The position numbers and the translations under genes were made by a program. DNA of 11,626 nt from Thermococcus sp. (lineage in GTDB: Archaea > Methanobacteriota_B > Thermococci > Thermococcales > Thermococcaceae), in NCBI GenBank assembly GCA_026987155.1, contig JALSNG010000050.1, positions 1 to 11,626 of the forward strand, given 5' to 3'. Below are positions 5,996 to 11,626 of the stretch, in pieces. Below the pieces are notes generated by a model that had not been told where the DNA came from, did no database searches, and saw only the letters and a list, made by a program, of their open reading frames with translations. Each line of letters opens with the position of its first letter. Position 1 is the stretch's first letter.

Positions 5996-7498
5996 ATGTT
6001 CCGCCAGGCTAAATGGGAAGAACCTCTCATATTTGAGCTTTCCCGTGAGGGAAGGGTCGGCTACACGATGCCGAAGCCAATTGAAGACGTTGAAATTGAA
6101 ATTCCTGAGAAGCTGAGAAGAAAAAGCTCTCTCAACCTTCCGGAGCTGAGCGAGCCCGAGGTAGTTAAGCACTATACGAGACTAAGCGAGATGAACTACG
6201 GCGTCGATTCCGGCATCTACCCGCTTGGCTCGTGCACTATGAAATACAACCCCAAGATAAACGAGGAGATAGCTTCACACCCTGGCGTTGCATACGTCCA
6301 CCCCTACCAGGACGAGAGAACCGTTCAAGGCGCTCTAAAGATTATGTGGGAGCTGGAGCAGTGGCTCAAGGAGATAACCGGCATGGACCGCTTCACCCTC
6401 CAGCCGGCTGCCGGAGCGAACGGCGAGTTCACGGGCGTTTCGATAATTCGCGCCTACCACCTCGACCATGGTGAAACTCAGAGGACGGAGATGCTCGTTC
6501 CCGATTCCGCCCACGGGACGAATCCCGCTAGTGCCGCCATGGCCGGCTTCAAGGTCATTGAGATACCCTCCAACGAGAACGGAACCGTTGATCTGGAGGC
6601 CCTTGAGAACGCTGTGAGCGAGAGAACCGCAGGTTTAATGCTCACGAACCCCAACACCCTCGGCATCTTCGAGGACGAGATACTGGAGATAGCGAAGATA
6701 GTTCATAAGGCCGGTGGTCTGCTCTACTACGATGGGGCGAATCTCAACGCCGTCCTCGGAAAGATAAGGCCCGGCGATATGGGCTTCGACGTCGTTCACC
6801 TCAACCTCCACAAGACCTTCTCAACACCTCACGGTGGCGGCGGACCCGGAAGCGGGCCGGTTGGAGTCAAGGACTTCCTCAAGGACTACCTGCCGGTTCC
6901 TTTGGTTGGCTACGACGGGAAGCGCTACTACCTCGACTACAATGTTCCTAAGAGCATCGGCAAGGTGAAGGAGCTCTACGGCAACTTTGCGGTGATGGTG
7001 AGGGCGCTGACCTACCTCAAGATAATGGGCAGAGAAGGCCTTAAGAACGCGAGCGAAATAGCGGTTCTCAACGCCAACTACCTCACCCAGAAGCTGAAGG
7101 GAACGAGGGGCTACGAGCTGTCTCACAAAGAGCTCAGGAAGCACGAGGTTGTTTTTAGTGCGGAACCCATGAAGAAGGAAACCGGCGTTAAGGCCCTTGA
7201 CGTGGCTAAGAGGCTCCTCGACTTCGGAATGCACGCTCCGACCATCTACTTCCCGCTGATAGTCCACGAAGCTTTAATGATAGAGCCGACCGAGACGGTT
7301 AGCAAGGAGGAGCTGGACGCTTACGTTGAAGCATTGAAGAGGATAAGCGAAGAGGCCTACAGCAACCCTGAGATCGTCAAGGGTGCACCACACAGCACAG
7401 CGGTGAAGAGGGTAGATGATGTTTTAGCCGCCAAGAAGCCAATTCTCAGCTGGAGAATGTATATCAAGTTAAAAGAGGAAGGGGGCGTGGACTACTGA
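5996..7498 (+). CDS. gcvPB: Glycine dehydrogenase (decarboxylating) subunit 2
   Basis: This 500-residue protein is the C-terminal half of the split P protein and carries the catalytic site. The pyridoxal phosphate lysine is K273 in HLNLHKTFSTPHGGGGPGSG-type context (268-287). Also present are SGIYPLGSCTMKYNP (72-86), LQPAAGANGEFTG (135-147) and DSAHGTNPASA (170-180), all typical of the family. Length is normal for archaeal subunit 2. It forms an alpha2beta2 complex with GcvPA in the cytoplasm and works with GcvT, GcvH and dihydrolipoamide dehydrogenase, none of which are encoded here. The start directly follows the GcvPA stop with no spacer, and the ribosome binding site GGAGGTGG lies inside the end of gcvPA, so production of the two subunits is coupled. 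Confidence 0.98.
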   Translation: MFRQAKWEEPLIFELSREGRVGYTMPKPIEDVEIEIPEKLRRKSSLNLPELSEPEVVKHYTRLSEMNYGVDSGIYPLGSCTMKYNPKINEEIASHPGVAYVHPYQDERTVQGALKIMWELEQWLKEITGMDRFTLQPAAGANGEFTGVSIIRAYHLDHGETQRTEMLVPDSAHGTNPASAAMAGFKVIEIPSNENGTVDLEALENAVSERTAGLMLTNPNTLGIFEDEILEIAKIVHKAGGLLYYDGANLNAVLGKIRPGDMGFDVVHLNLHKTFSTPHGGGGPGSGPVGVKDFLKDYLPVPLVGYDGKRYYLDYNVPKSIGKVKELYGNFAVMVRALTYLKIMGREGLKNASEIAVLNANYLTQKLKGTRGYELSHKELRKHEVVFSAEPMKKETGVKALDVAKRLLDFGMHAPTIYFPLIVHEALMIEPTETVSKEELDAYVEALKRISEEAYSNPEIVKGAPHSTAVKRVDDVLAAKKPILSWRMYIKLKEEGGVDY

Positions 7499-7506
7499 TC
7501 CCCCCG

Positions 7507-7515
7507 TTTATTTTT
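7507..7515 (+). terminator. U-tract terminator after gcvPB
   Basis: TTTATTTTT starts eight bases after the gcvPB stop, with no hairpin before it, as is common in archaea. It overlaps the 3' end of the convergent gene. Confidence 0.5.
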
Positions 7516-8053
7516 CACTGCTCAAAAACTCCATGACTTTTCTTATTGCATCCCCCAAGTCGTTGGTGAAGTAATCGATATACACCGCCGCAGGATGGTC
7601 TTTAAGGGACTTCAGCTCATAGTCGGGTCCGAGGTAACAGTAAACTATCCTCACGGATTCCCCAGAGACCTTCCTGTGGGTGAAGAAGCCCACATCGACC
7701 GAAGTCCCGAACGATTTGCTACTCGTCACAACGAGTAGGCACTTTGCCCTATTTTCTATCTCAAACTCCATCTTTCCTTTTTCCTTAGAATCCATCACGA
7801 CCATTGCCGGATGATATACACTAATCCCCCTTTCCTCAAGGATTCTCGCCACATCGTAGAAAAATCTGAGGTTATCAAGGCGCACGTGTCCAGTTAGGTA
7901 CACATCAAAACTTCTTCCCCTGAGATTACTTATCAGGGCCTCGTTTTTCTCAGAGGCATGGTAGAGAAGTTCAAGTTCCCTGCCCTCAAGATGCAACCCC
8001 ATCCGATGTTTTATGAGTGCGGCAAATTCCTCAGGTGTCAGAGTATCTCCCAC
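7508..8053 (-). CDS. Nucleoside 2-deoxyribosyltransferase/TIR-like fold protein, function unknown
   Basis: This 181-residue soluble protein has a helical N-terminal part (about 1-46) followed by a Rossmann-like alpha/beta domain. The domain begins with the strand SFDVYLTGHV (48-57), continues through a helix and strand (FYDVARILEERGISVYHP, 65-82), then EFEIENRAKCLLVVTSSKSFGTSVDVGFF (97-124), and ends with YIDYF and a final helix. The first strand and the S-x-GT-x-x-(E/D)-x-G pattern at 114-122 resemble nucleoside 2-deoxyribosyltransferases and relatives of the TIR/SLOG type, with D120 where the catalytic Glu usually sits. This is a fold-level guess; the substrate is unknown. The start is GTG, supported by the strong ribosome binding site GGAGGAGGGG and a TATA box. 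It stands alone and converges with gcvPB. Confidence 0.75.
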   Translation of the reverse strand: MGDTLTPEEFAALIKHRMGLHLEGRELELLYHASEKNEALISNLRGRSFDVYLTGHVRLDNLRFFYDVARILEERGISVYHPAMVVMDSKEKGKMEFEIENRAKCLLVVTSSKSFGTSVDVGFFTHRKVSGESVRIVYCYLGPDYELKSLKDHPAAVYIDYFTNDLGDAIRKVMEFLSSEK

Positions 8054-8088
8054 GTCCCCTCCTCCTATAATGTTTATTGAGCTTTTTA

Positions 8089-8096
8089 GATTTAAA
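8089..8096 (-). promoter_or_regulatory. TATA box for the deoxyribosyltransferase-like gene
   Basis: TTTAAATC on the minus strand is centred about 39 nt before the GTG start. Initiation near 8066 would give a leader of about 12 nt carrying the GGAGGAGG ribosome binding site. Confidence 0.5.
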
Positions 8097-8097
8097 C

Positions 8098-8333
8098 GTT
8101 ATGGCCACCGTTCCTTTCAGAAACCGCCTGGCTCAACTAATGTTCCAAAAACAACTTCATGTTCCCAGATGTAAACTCATGTTGAACACTCCCCACATTT
8201 TTAGGAGGTTGACCGAAGAAACTTCGCACTACAGAGTTTTGTTAAAGTCCGTGATCCCATTTACACCACAGCAGGGGAACCCGATAAAAATTCACCCCAA
8301 ATTGGACTCACAGCCCATGATGAAACTCTCCGG
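8098..8333. other. Stretch with no recognisable gene
   Basis: These roughly 235 bases separate the promoter of the deoxyribosyltransferase-like gene from the 3' end of tRNA-Arg. An open frame on the plus strand runs through here and into the antisense of the tRNA, but it has no promoter, its protein looks random, and the tRNA overlap rules it out. Minus-strand frames are short. Small structures seen are a CGAAG-AAA-CTTCG hairpin (8214-8226) and a TCTCCGGAGA palindrome (8327-8336). An isolated ATGATGA (8317-8323) resembles a C box but has no D box partner. Confidence 0.5.
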
Positions 8334-8340
8334 AGAAAAG
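8334..8340 (-). terminator. U-tract after tRNA-Arg
   Basis: CTTTTCT on the minus strand begins eight bases after the encoded CCA end of the tRNA, a usual position for archaeal tRNA termination. Confidence 0.45.
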
Positions 8341-8347
8341 CTTGTTA

Positions 8348-8424
<77 letters not shown>

Positions 8425-8449
8425 TCGCTCCTATGCTTCAAGGGCGCTC

Positions 8450-8457
8450 TTATAAAA
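8450..8457 (-). promoter_or_regulatory. TATA box for tRNA-Arg
   Basis: TTTTATAA on the minus strand is centred about 29 nt upstream of the mature tRNA 5' end (8424), so the primary transcript would have very little 5' extension. It lies between the end of thiB and the tRNA. Confidence 0.65.
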
Positions 8458-8465
8458 GTTGCGGT

Positions 8466-8480
8466 GGAAAAGAAAGGAAA
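8466..8480 (-). terminator. Pyrimidine-rich terminator after thiB
   Basis: TTTCCTTTCTTTTCC on the minus strand starts four bases after the thiB stop. Such T-rich tracts end transcription in archaea, and it separates thiB from the tRNA promoter just downstream. Confidence 0.5.
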
Positions 8481-8484
8481 TGGG

Positions 8485-9636
8485 TCAGTGTCTCCTCTTG
8501 AGGAGGAGTGGCACCGCGGCCAAGGCCACTATTAAAGCCGGACCGCAGATTCCACTGCCGGCACTGGTGGTCGAGCTACCCGTGCTCGTCGGGCTTTCAG
8601 TCGGGGATATATCTTCGGGATTCTTACCCTCCACCATTATGGCAGTCCATTCCTTGAGCCACTTGTCCGTGTTTTTGCTTATCTCCTCAGGAGTGAGCTT
8701 CACAGGATTGTGGGGTTTAAGGGCATAACTGAAACATTTCGGTAGGGTGACTTCCCCGTTGGCTGGAAACATCCACTGGTTAAGGGGGAGTTTTTCCTGG
8801 GCTTCTTTGCTTATAAGGAAGTTTACGAACTCCTTCGCGAGTTCTGGATGTTTGGCGCCTTTAACTATTCCAGCACCTTCTATCTGGACGTAGGAGGTAT
8901 CGTTTAGAAAAACTGCCCCTATTCCAGTGTCGTTGTAATTGCAGGCGGAGTAAGCAGGGTCTGTAGCGTAGCTCAAGAACAGGGGGGCCTGTCCTTTATC
9001 CCACATCTCCCAGCCTGCAGACCATCCCTTTACGACTATTACCCCGTTATCCCTGAGCTTAGCCCAGAAGTATGGCCACTTCTCCCCGTAAACTCCGATG
9101 GTCCAAAGCAGAAACGCCATGCCCGTTGAGCTTGTTCTGGGATCCTCGATTATAAGTTTACCCTTCCACTGAGGCTTCAGCAGATCCTCGAAGTTCCTGG
9201 GGGGGTTGGGAACCTCTTTTTTCTTGTAAACTATGGCGATTGCCCCGTAGTCATAGGGAGTCAGGTGAAAAGTGGGGTCAAAATCTTTCACAATCCATTC
9301 CGGGATGTACTTGGCGTTTGGAGGCTTGTATTGCTCAAGTAGGCCCTCTTGGATGGCCTTCTGAAGGTAACTGTTGTCTATACCCACCACAACATCTGCC
9401 TGTGGGTTATCCTTCTCAAGGATCAGCCTGTTTAGAACCTGACCTGCATCCCCAAGGAGAACAAGGTTCACTTTAACCCCGTGTTCTTTTTCGAAAATTG
9501 GGACTATCTCCTTCATCCAGGGCTCTATGCTGTCGTAGGAGTAAACTGTCAGCGTTTCTTCTGCCCGGACCGGTTTCAACGTTGCAAAGATGGAGAGGAC
9601 CATCAGTAGCACAAGTAGCAGGGCTATCCTTCTCAA
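8485..9636 (-). CDS. thiB: Thiamine ABC transporter substrate-binding protein with CGP-CTERM tail
   Basis: This 383-residue exported protein has a signal peptide (MRR then hydrophobic to about residue 19, likely cut after A25). The mature part closely follows bacterial ThiB: LTVYSYDS (29-36), ADVVVGIDN (80-88), DPRTSSTGMAFLLW (165-178), VVKGWSAGW (201-209), LSYATDPAYS (221-230) and NQWMFPANGEVTLP. It would capture thiamine or a phosphate ester outside the membrane for an ABC importer. After a Ser/Thr/Pro-rich linker (about 344-363) it ends in CGPAL, a hydrophobic segment and KRRH (364-383), the CGP-CTERM sorting signal of Thermococcaceae. The start is TTG: the ribosome binding site GGAGGTG fits it and gives the complete signal peptide, while a nearby ATG is out of frame. 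No permease or ATPase gene adjoins it, and the roughly 30-nt leader leaves no room for a TPP riboswitch. Confidence 0.93.
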   Translation of the reverse strand: MRRIALLLVLLMVLSIFATLKPVRAEETLTVYSYDSIEPWMKEIVPIFEKEHGVKVNLVLLGDAGQVLNRLILEKDNPQADVVVGIDNSYLQKAIQEGLLEQYKPPNAKYIPEWIVKDFDPTFHLTPYDYGAIAIVYKKKEVPNPPRNFEDLLKPQWKGKLIIEDPRTSSTGMAFLLWTIGVYGEKWPYFWAKLRDNGVIVVKGWSAGWEMWDKGQAPLFLSYATDPAYSACNYNDTGIGAVFLNDTSYVQIEGAGIVKGAKHPELAKEFVNFLISKEAQEKLPLNQWMFPANGEVTLPKCFSYALKPHNPVKLTPEEISKNTDKWLKEWTAIMVEGKNPEDISPTESPTSTGSSTTSAGSGICGPALIVALAAVPLLLKRRH

Positions 9637-9688
9637 ACTCCCACCTCCATTAACTGGTTTTTGTCATTGATAATTCGGTAATATCACC

Positions 9689-9696
9689 TTTAAAAA
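9689..9696 (-). promoter_or_regulatory. TATA box for thiB
   Basis: TTTTTAAA on the minus strand is centred about 56 nt before the TTG start, so the leader would be about 30 nt. Its T-run may also act as terminator for the NYN gene pair that ends at 9724. An imperfect palindrome, GGTGATATTACC (9677-9688), lies immediately downstream. Confidence 0.55.
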
Positions 9697-9723
9697 GGTT
9701 TGGGAGTGGGACAAAACTGGGAT

Positions 9724-10215
9724 TCAGGATGAATCTTTTCTCTCCATCCTTATAACGTAATCAGCGGCGTTTTGAAGGGCCACAGAGAACCCCGGTTCAA
9801 CTCCTATGACTATCGTCTCCTTTCCCTTCCTTTTGGCCTCGTTTATCAAGGGTAGAAAATCAGCATCTCTCGTTGCCAGCGCTATTACATCAACGTCGGA
9901 GTTGTATATCAGCTCCATGGCCTCGATGGCTATCCTCACGTCAGTGTCACCGGCGACTATGATGGGCTCCAGCCCCTGGTTAACAACGGCCTCTATGAGC
10001 CCCTGTGGTGCGTACTGGTTGAGGACGACCTTGGCGACGCGGAGCTTTCCAATCCGCTCGAGAGCCTCCACAATGTCCTCAAGCTTTATTCCGAACTCCT
10101 TCCTGAGGATGTTGGGGCCGTCAATTATGAGGCCTATGCTCTTTCCCTTTATGGGACGGGACTCACTGACTTCCCGCTCTCCTCTACGGAGAACCTTGAA
10201 GAGGGCTTCTTTCAT
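9724..10215 (-). CDS. NYN-domain protein with intact acidic residues (predicted RNase, TIGR00288-like)
   Basis: This 163-residue soluble protein has a short basic N-terminal extension (1-25) followed by a NYN (PIN-like) domain. The core motifs are LIIDGPN (29-35, D32 and N35), GDTDVRIA (89-96, D90 and D92) and ATRDADFLPL (114-123, D117 and D119). In PIN/NYN nucleases these acidic residues bind the metal for RNA cleavage, so this copy looks catalytically competent. Length and motifs fit the archaeal TIGR00288 family, whose target RNAs are not known to me. It is the second gene of a tandem pair. Its ATG overlaps the stop of its paralogue as ATGA (10212-10215), with ribosome binding site GGGGGAGG, so the two are made together from one mRNA. 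Confidence 0.88.
   Translation of the reverse strand: MKEALFKVLRRGEREVSESRPIKGKSIGLIIDGPNILRKEFGIKLEDIVEALERIGKLRVAKVVLNQYAPQGLIEAVVNQGLEPIIVAGDTDVRIAIEAMELIYNSDVDVIALATRDADFLPLINEAKRKGKETIVIGVEPGFSVALQNAADYVIRMERKDSS
9985..10122 (-). repeat. Copy 1 of NYN tandem duplication (conserved DNA patches)
   Basis: This stretch of the downstream NYN gene is bounded by two patches that recur 491 nt further along in its paralogue. Positions 9985-10020 match 10476-10511 at 34 of 36 bases, and 10097-10122 match 10588-10613 at all 26 bases. Synonymous sites are preserved within the patches, pointing to tandem duplication with later local gene conversion or strong constraint. Confidence 0.7.
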
Positions 10216-10724
10216 GTGTCCTCCCCCTTGGAGTTGAGTATTATTGTGTAGTCAGCCGCATGCTTTAACGCGGCCGAAAAGCCAGGCTCGACTCCAATGA
10301 CAATAGTTTCTTTTCCCTTTTCCTTAGCCTTAAGAATTACCGGGAGAAATTCCGCGTTCCTTGTGGCCAAGGCTATAGCATCGATGTTCGGGTTATATAT
10401 CTCCCTCATGGCCTCTACGGCGAGCTTTACTCCCGTCTCCCCCGAAACAACGAGTGCATCAAAACCCTGATTTGAAACGGCTTCTATGAGCCCCTGCGGT
10501 GCGTACTGGTTTAGTATGACCTTCGCAACCCTTAAATTCCCAAGACCCTCCAGTGCCTCCACGATGTCCTCAAGTTTCACACCCAGTTCCTTCCTGAGGA
10601 TGTTGGGGCCGTCGATGAGAAGTGCTATCCTCTTACCCCTGCTTATCTTTCGTCTCATCGTTCCTATGCTCCGCATTCCATCCTTCGTCATCGAGATTAT
10701 CTTCTCCCAGTTGCCGCCCGGCAT
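10212..10724 (-). CDS. NYN-domain paralogue with degenerate active site
   Basis: This is a 170-residue protein, paralogous along its whole length to the next gene. Counting from the ATG at 10724, the first motif is kept (LLIDGPN, D38 and N41). However, the second motif reads SGETGVKLA instead of GDTDVRIA, and the third reads ATRNAEFLPV instead of ATRDADFLPL. Three of the five acidic residues are therefore changed to Gly, Asn or Glu, and the remaining one is Glu for Asp. NYN folding is likely, but metal-dependent RNase activity is doubtful; it may be a structural or RNA-binding partner of the intact copy. An in-frame ATG at 10745 would add seven residues, but 10724 has the better ribosome binding site (GGTGA, five bases upstream). 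The N-terminal part (WEKIISMTKDGMRSIG) differs from the paralogue. Confidence 0.85.
   Translation of the reverse strand: MPGGNWEKIISMTKDGMRSIGTMRRKISRGKRIALLIDGPNILRKELGVKLEDIVEALEGLGNLRVAKVILNQYAPQGLIEAVSNQGFDALVVSGETGVKLAVEAMREIYNPNIDAIALATRNAEFLPVILKAKEKGKETIVIGVEPGFSAALKHAADYTIILNSKGEDT
10476..10613 (-). repeat. Copy 2 of NYN tandem duplication (conserved DNA patches)
   Basis: This is the counterpart of 9985-10122 in the upstream NYN paralogue. The offset is 491 nt at both matching patches, so the duplication is colinear without net insertion between them. Confidence 0.7.
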
Positions 10725-10780
10725 AGGAGTCACCGTTGAAATCATCCATTGGAGACATCCCCCAACATTACGAAGAACTC

Positions 10781-10788
10781 CTTAAAAA
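10781..10788 (-). promoter_or_regulatory. TATA box for the NYN gene pair
   Basis: TTTTTAAG on the minus strand predicts initiation near 10759. That leaves a leader of about 35 nt to the ATG at 10724, or 14 nt to the alternative ATG at 10745. A short inverted repeat (ACCCC-GAG-GGGGT, 10797-10809) lies just upstream. Confidence 0.55.
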
Positions 10789-10809
10789 GATTGGTCACCC
10801 CGAGGGGGT

Positions 10810-10815
10810 AAAAAA
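10810..10815 (-). terminator. T6 terminator after tmcA
   Basis: Six T in a row on the minus strand start 15 nt after the tmcA stop, in the gap before the NYN promoter. No hairpin precedes them. Confidence 0.55.
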
Positions 10816-10830
10816 TGTGACAATTCTTTC

Positions 10831-11626
10831 CTAAAGCAGCCTCTTGTAGTAGTACCAGAGCCCCCTGATGATGTCCCTGACCTCAATCATGGTGAAGGTT
10901 TCCGTTCTGTCTATCAGCTTCGCCGTCTCCTCCCAGCTGTGGGCCTGCAAAACCCTGTAAATGAGGAGCTTTATCTGCCTTTCATCCAAGTAGGGCTTCA
11001 TCCAGCCGTCGAGGAAGTAGAGCTTGACTATCGGCTTCACCGCGTCAACAACTGTATCGTAGGTCAAAACCTTGCCGGTGAAGGCATCGAGGCGCTTTCT
11101 CTGAACCTCCGTAAGGTGAATCGGGTAGTCAACCGCCTCGCCGAAGGGCGTCTCGAAGAGCCACCTGGCTATCTCGGGCTCAAGCTCCCTGTGGGTGTCG
11201 CCCAGCCACTCAGTCAGCCTTATCCTGAACTCGTCGTTGGCCTTTCTGATGAGCTTCTTTGCCTTATCGCTTATCGGCTTGAGGACTATGGCTGTGAACT
11301 CACCGCTCACAGGATTCCTGGCTGGACTGAGATGAACTACCGCGAAGCCGTTCCTGACCCAGAAGCGGACGAGCTCTTCGCTCGCTCCAAAGCCCGAGCC
11401 TATCCAGTCAAGGCCTTTCTCCCTCGCCTCCTTCTCAAGGAGCTCAAGGGCTTTGCTTCCCAAACCGAGATCCATCGCGTCCGGGTGGGTGGCAATTCTA
11501 ACTATCCTGTATCCCCTTAGTTTTGCAAACTCCTTCGCCATGTGGTGCTTGACCATCATGTCCGGGATTATGTTGCCGCGCGGCTTGTAGCCCTTCGCCA
11601 TCTTCTCGATGACCTTCTTGGGTATG
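10831..11626 (-). CDS. tmcA: RNA cytidine acetyltransferase TmcA/Nat10-type, C-terminal part (partial)
   Basis: The visible 264 residues are the C-terminal third of a gene that starts beyond the window. The frame stays open to base 11626, so the ATG at 11601 is internal. The fragment begins in the GNAT acetyltransferase domain with YKPRGNIIPDMMVKHH, then RIVRIATHPDAMDLGLGSKALELL, the acetyl-CoA binding region, and GSGFGASEELVRFWVRNGF. It then continues into the helical tail domain typical of COG1444. The family uses acetyl-CoA and ATP to make N4-acetylcytidine in RNA; in Thermococcus the homologue is known to modify tRNA, rRNA and other RNAs at many sites, which helps growth at high temperature. 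The RNA helicase-like N-terminal half, with the ATPase motifs, is outside the window. Confidence 0.93.
   Translation of the reverse strand, partial: IPKKVIEKMAKGYKPRGNIIPDMMVKHHMAKEFAKLRGYRIVRIATHPDAMDLGLGSKALELLEKEAREKGLDWIGSGFGASEELVRFWVRNGFAVVHLSPARNPVSGEFTAIVLKPISDKAKKLIRKANDEFRIRLTEWLGDTHRELEPEIARWLFETPFGEAVDYPIHLTEVQRKRLDAFTGKVLTYDTVVDAVKPIVKLYFLDGWMKPYLDERQIKLLIYRVLQAHSWEETAKLIDRTETFTMIEVRDIIRGLWYYYKRLL

Noticed and set aside
8317..8323. ATGATGA as a C box of a C/D guide RNA
   Set aside because: No CTGA D or D' box follows within a plausible guide length on this strand, and the sequence runs into the tRNA antisense.
9682..9687. TATCAC as a TrmBL1 (TGM) site near the thiB promoter
   Set aside because: Only one half-site is present; the GTGATA half at 5-nt spacing is missing.
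9637..9700. TPP riboswitch before thiB
   Set aside because: The predicted leader is about 30 nt, too short for the aptamer, and no thi-box-like sequence is seen.
10939..11520. 193-codon open frame on the plus strand
   Set aside because: It is antisense to tmcA, whose GNAT motifs establish the minus-strand frame.

Overview
The window looks like chromosomal DNA from a hyperthermophilic archaeon of the Thermococcales, most likely Thermococcus. The reasons are: compact genes with GGTG/GGAGG ribosome binding sites and TATA promoters; a split glycine dehydrogenase (gcvPA/gcvPB); the C-terminal half of an archaeal tRNA/rRNA cytidine acetyltransferase (TmcA); and a solute-binding protein ending in a CGP-CTERM tail, a sorting signal known from Thermococcaceae. 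No mobile element, CRISPR array or rRNA gene is visible. This is mostly ordinary core and accessory chromosome.

Layout. At 1-545 (+) the end of a redox gene is translationally coupled to a DUF1667 Cys-rich protein, an arrangement usually linked to the anaerobic glycerol-3-phosphate dehydrogenase module. At 542-2902 (-) lie an anchored exported protein, a small helical protein coupled to a PrsW-type intramembrane protease, and an ICC-like metallophosphoesterase. A 94-residue orphan gene (2994-3278, +) diverges from the phosphoesterase. At 3275-4539 (-) a DOMON-domain lipoprotein gene is coupled to a HAD hydrolase gene. This pair diverges from gcvPA-gcvPB (4649-7498, +) across a short promoter region holding a perfect 19-bp palindrome. 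At 7508-8053 (-) is a protein resembling the nucleoside deoxyribosyltransferase/TIR-like fold. After about 235 bases without a recognisable gene come tRNA-Arg(TCT), a thiamine-binding ABC transporter protein (thiB), a tandem pair of NYN-domain (predicted RNase) genes, and the 3' part of tmcA, all on the minus strand.

How the genes work together. gcvPA and gcvPB encode the two halves of the glycine-cleaving P protein; the T and H partners must lie elsewhere. ThiB captures thiamine outside the cell but has no permease or ATPase gene beside it here. The tandem NYN genes arose by duplication with a 491-nt period. The upstream copy has lost most of the acidic residues that the downstream copy keeps, so they may form an active/inactive pair. 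TmcA and tRNA-Arg are translation functions. The most notable points are the palindrome between the gcv and DOMON promoters, the degenerate NYN paralogue, the possible haem ligands in the DOMON lipoprotein, and the unassigned deoxyribosyltransferase-like protein. I found no clear new multi-gene system.
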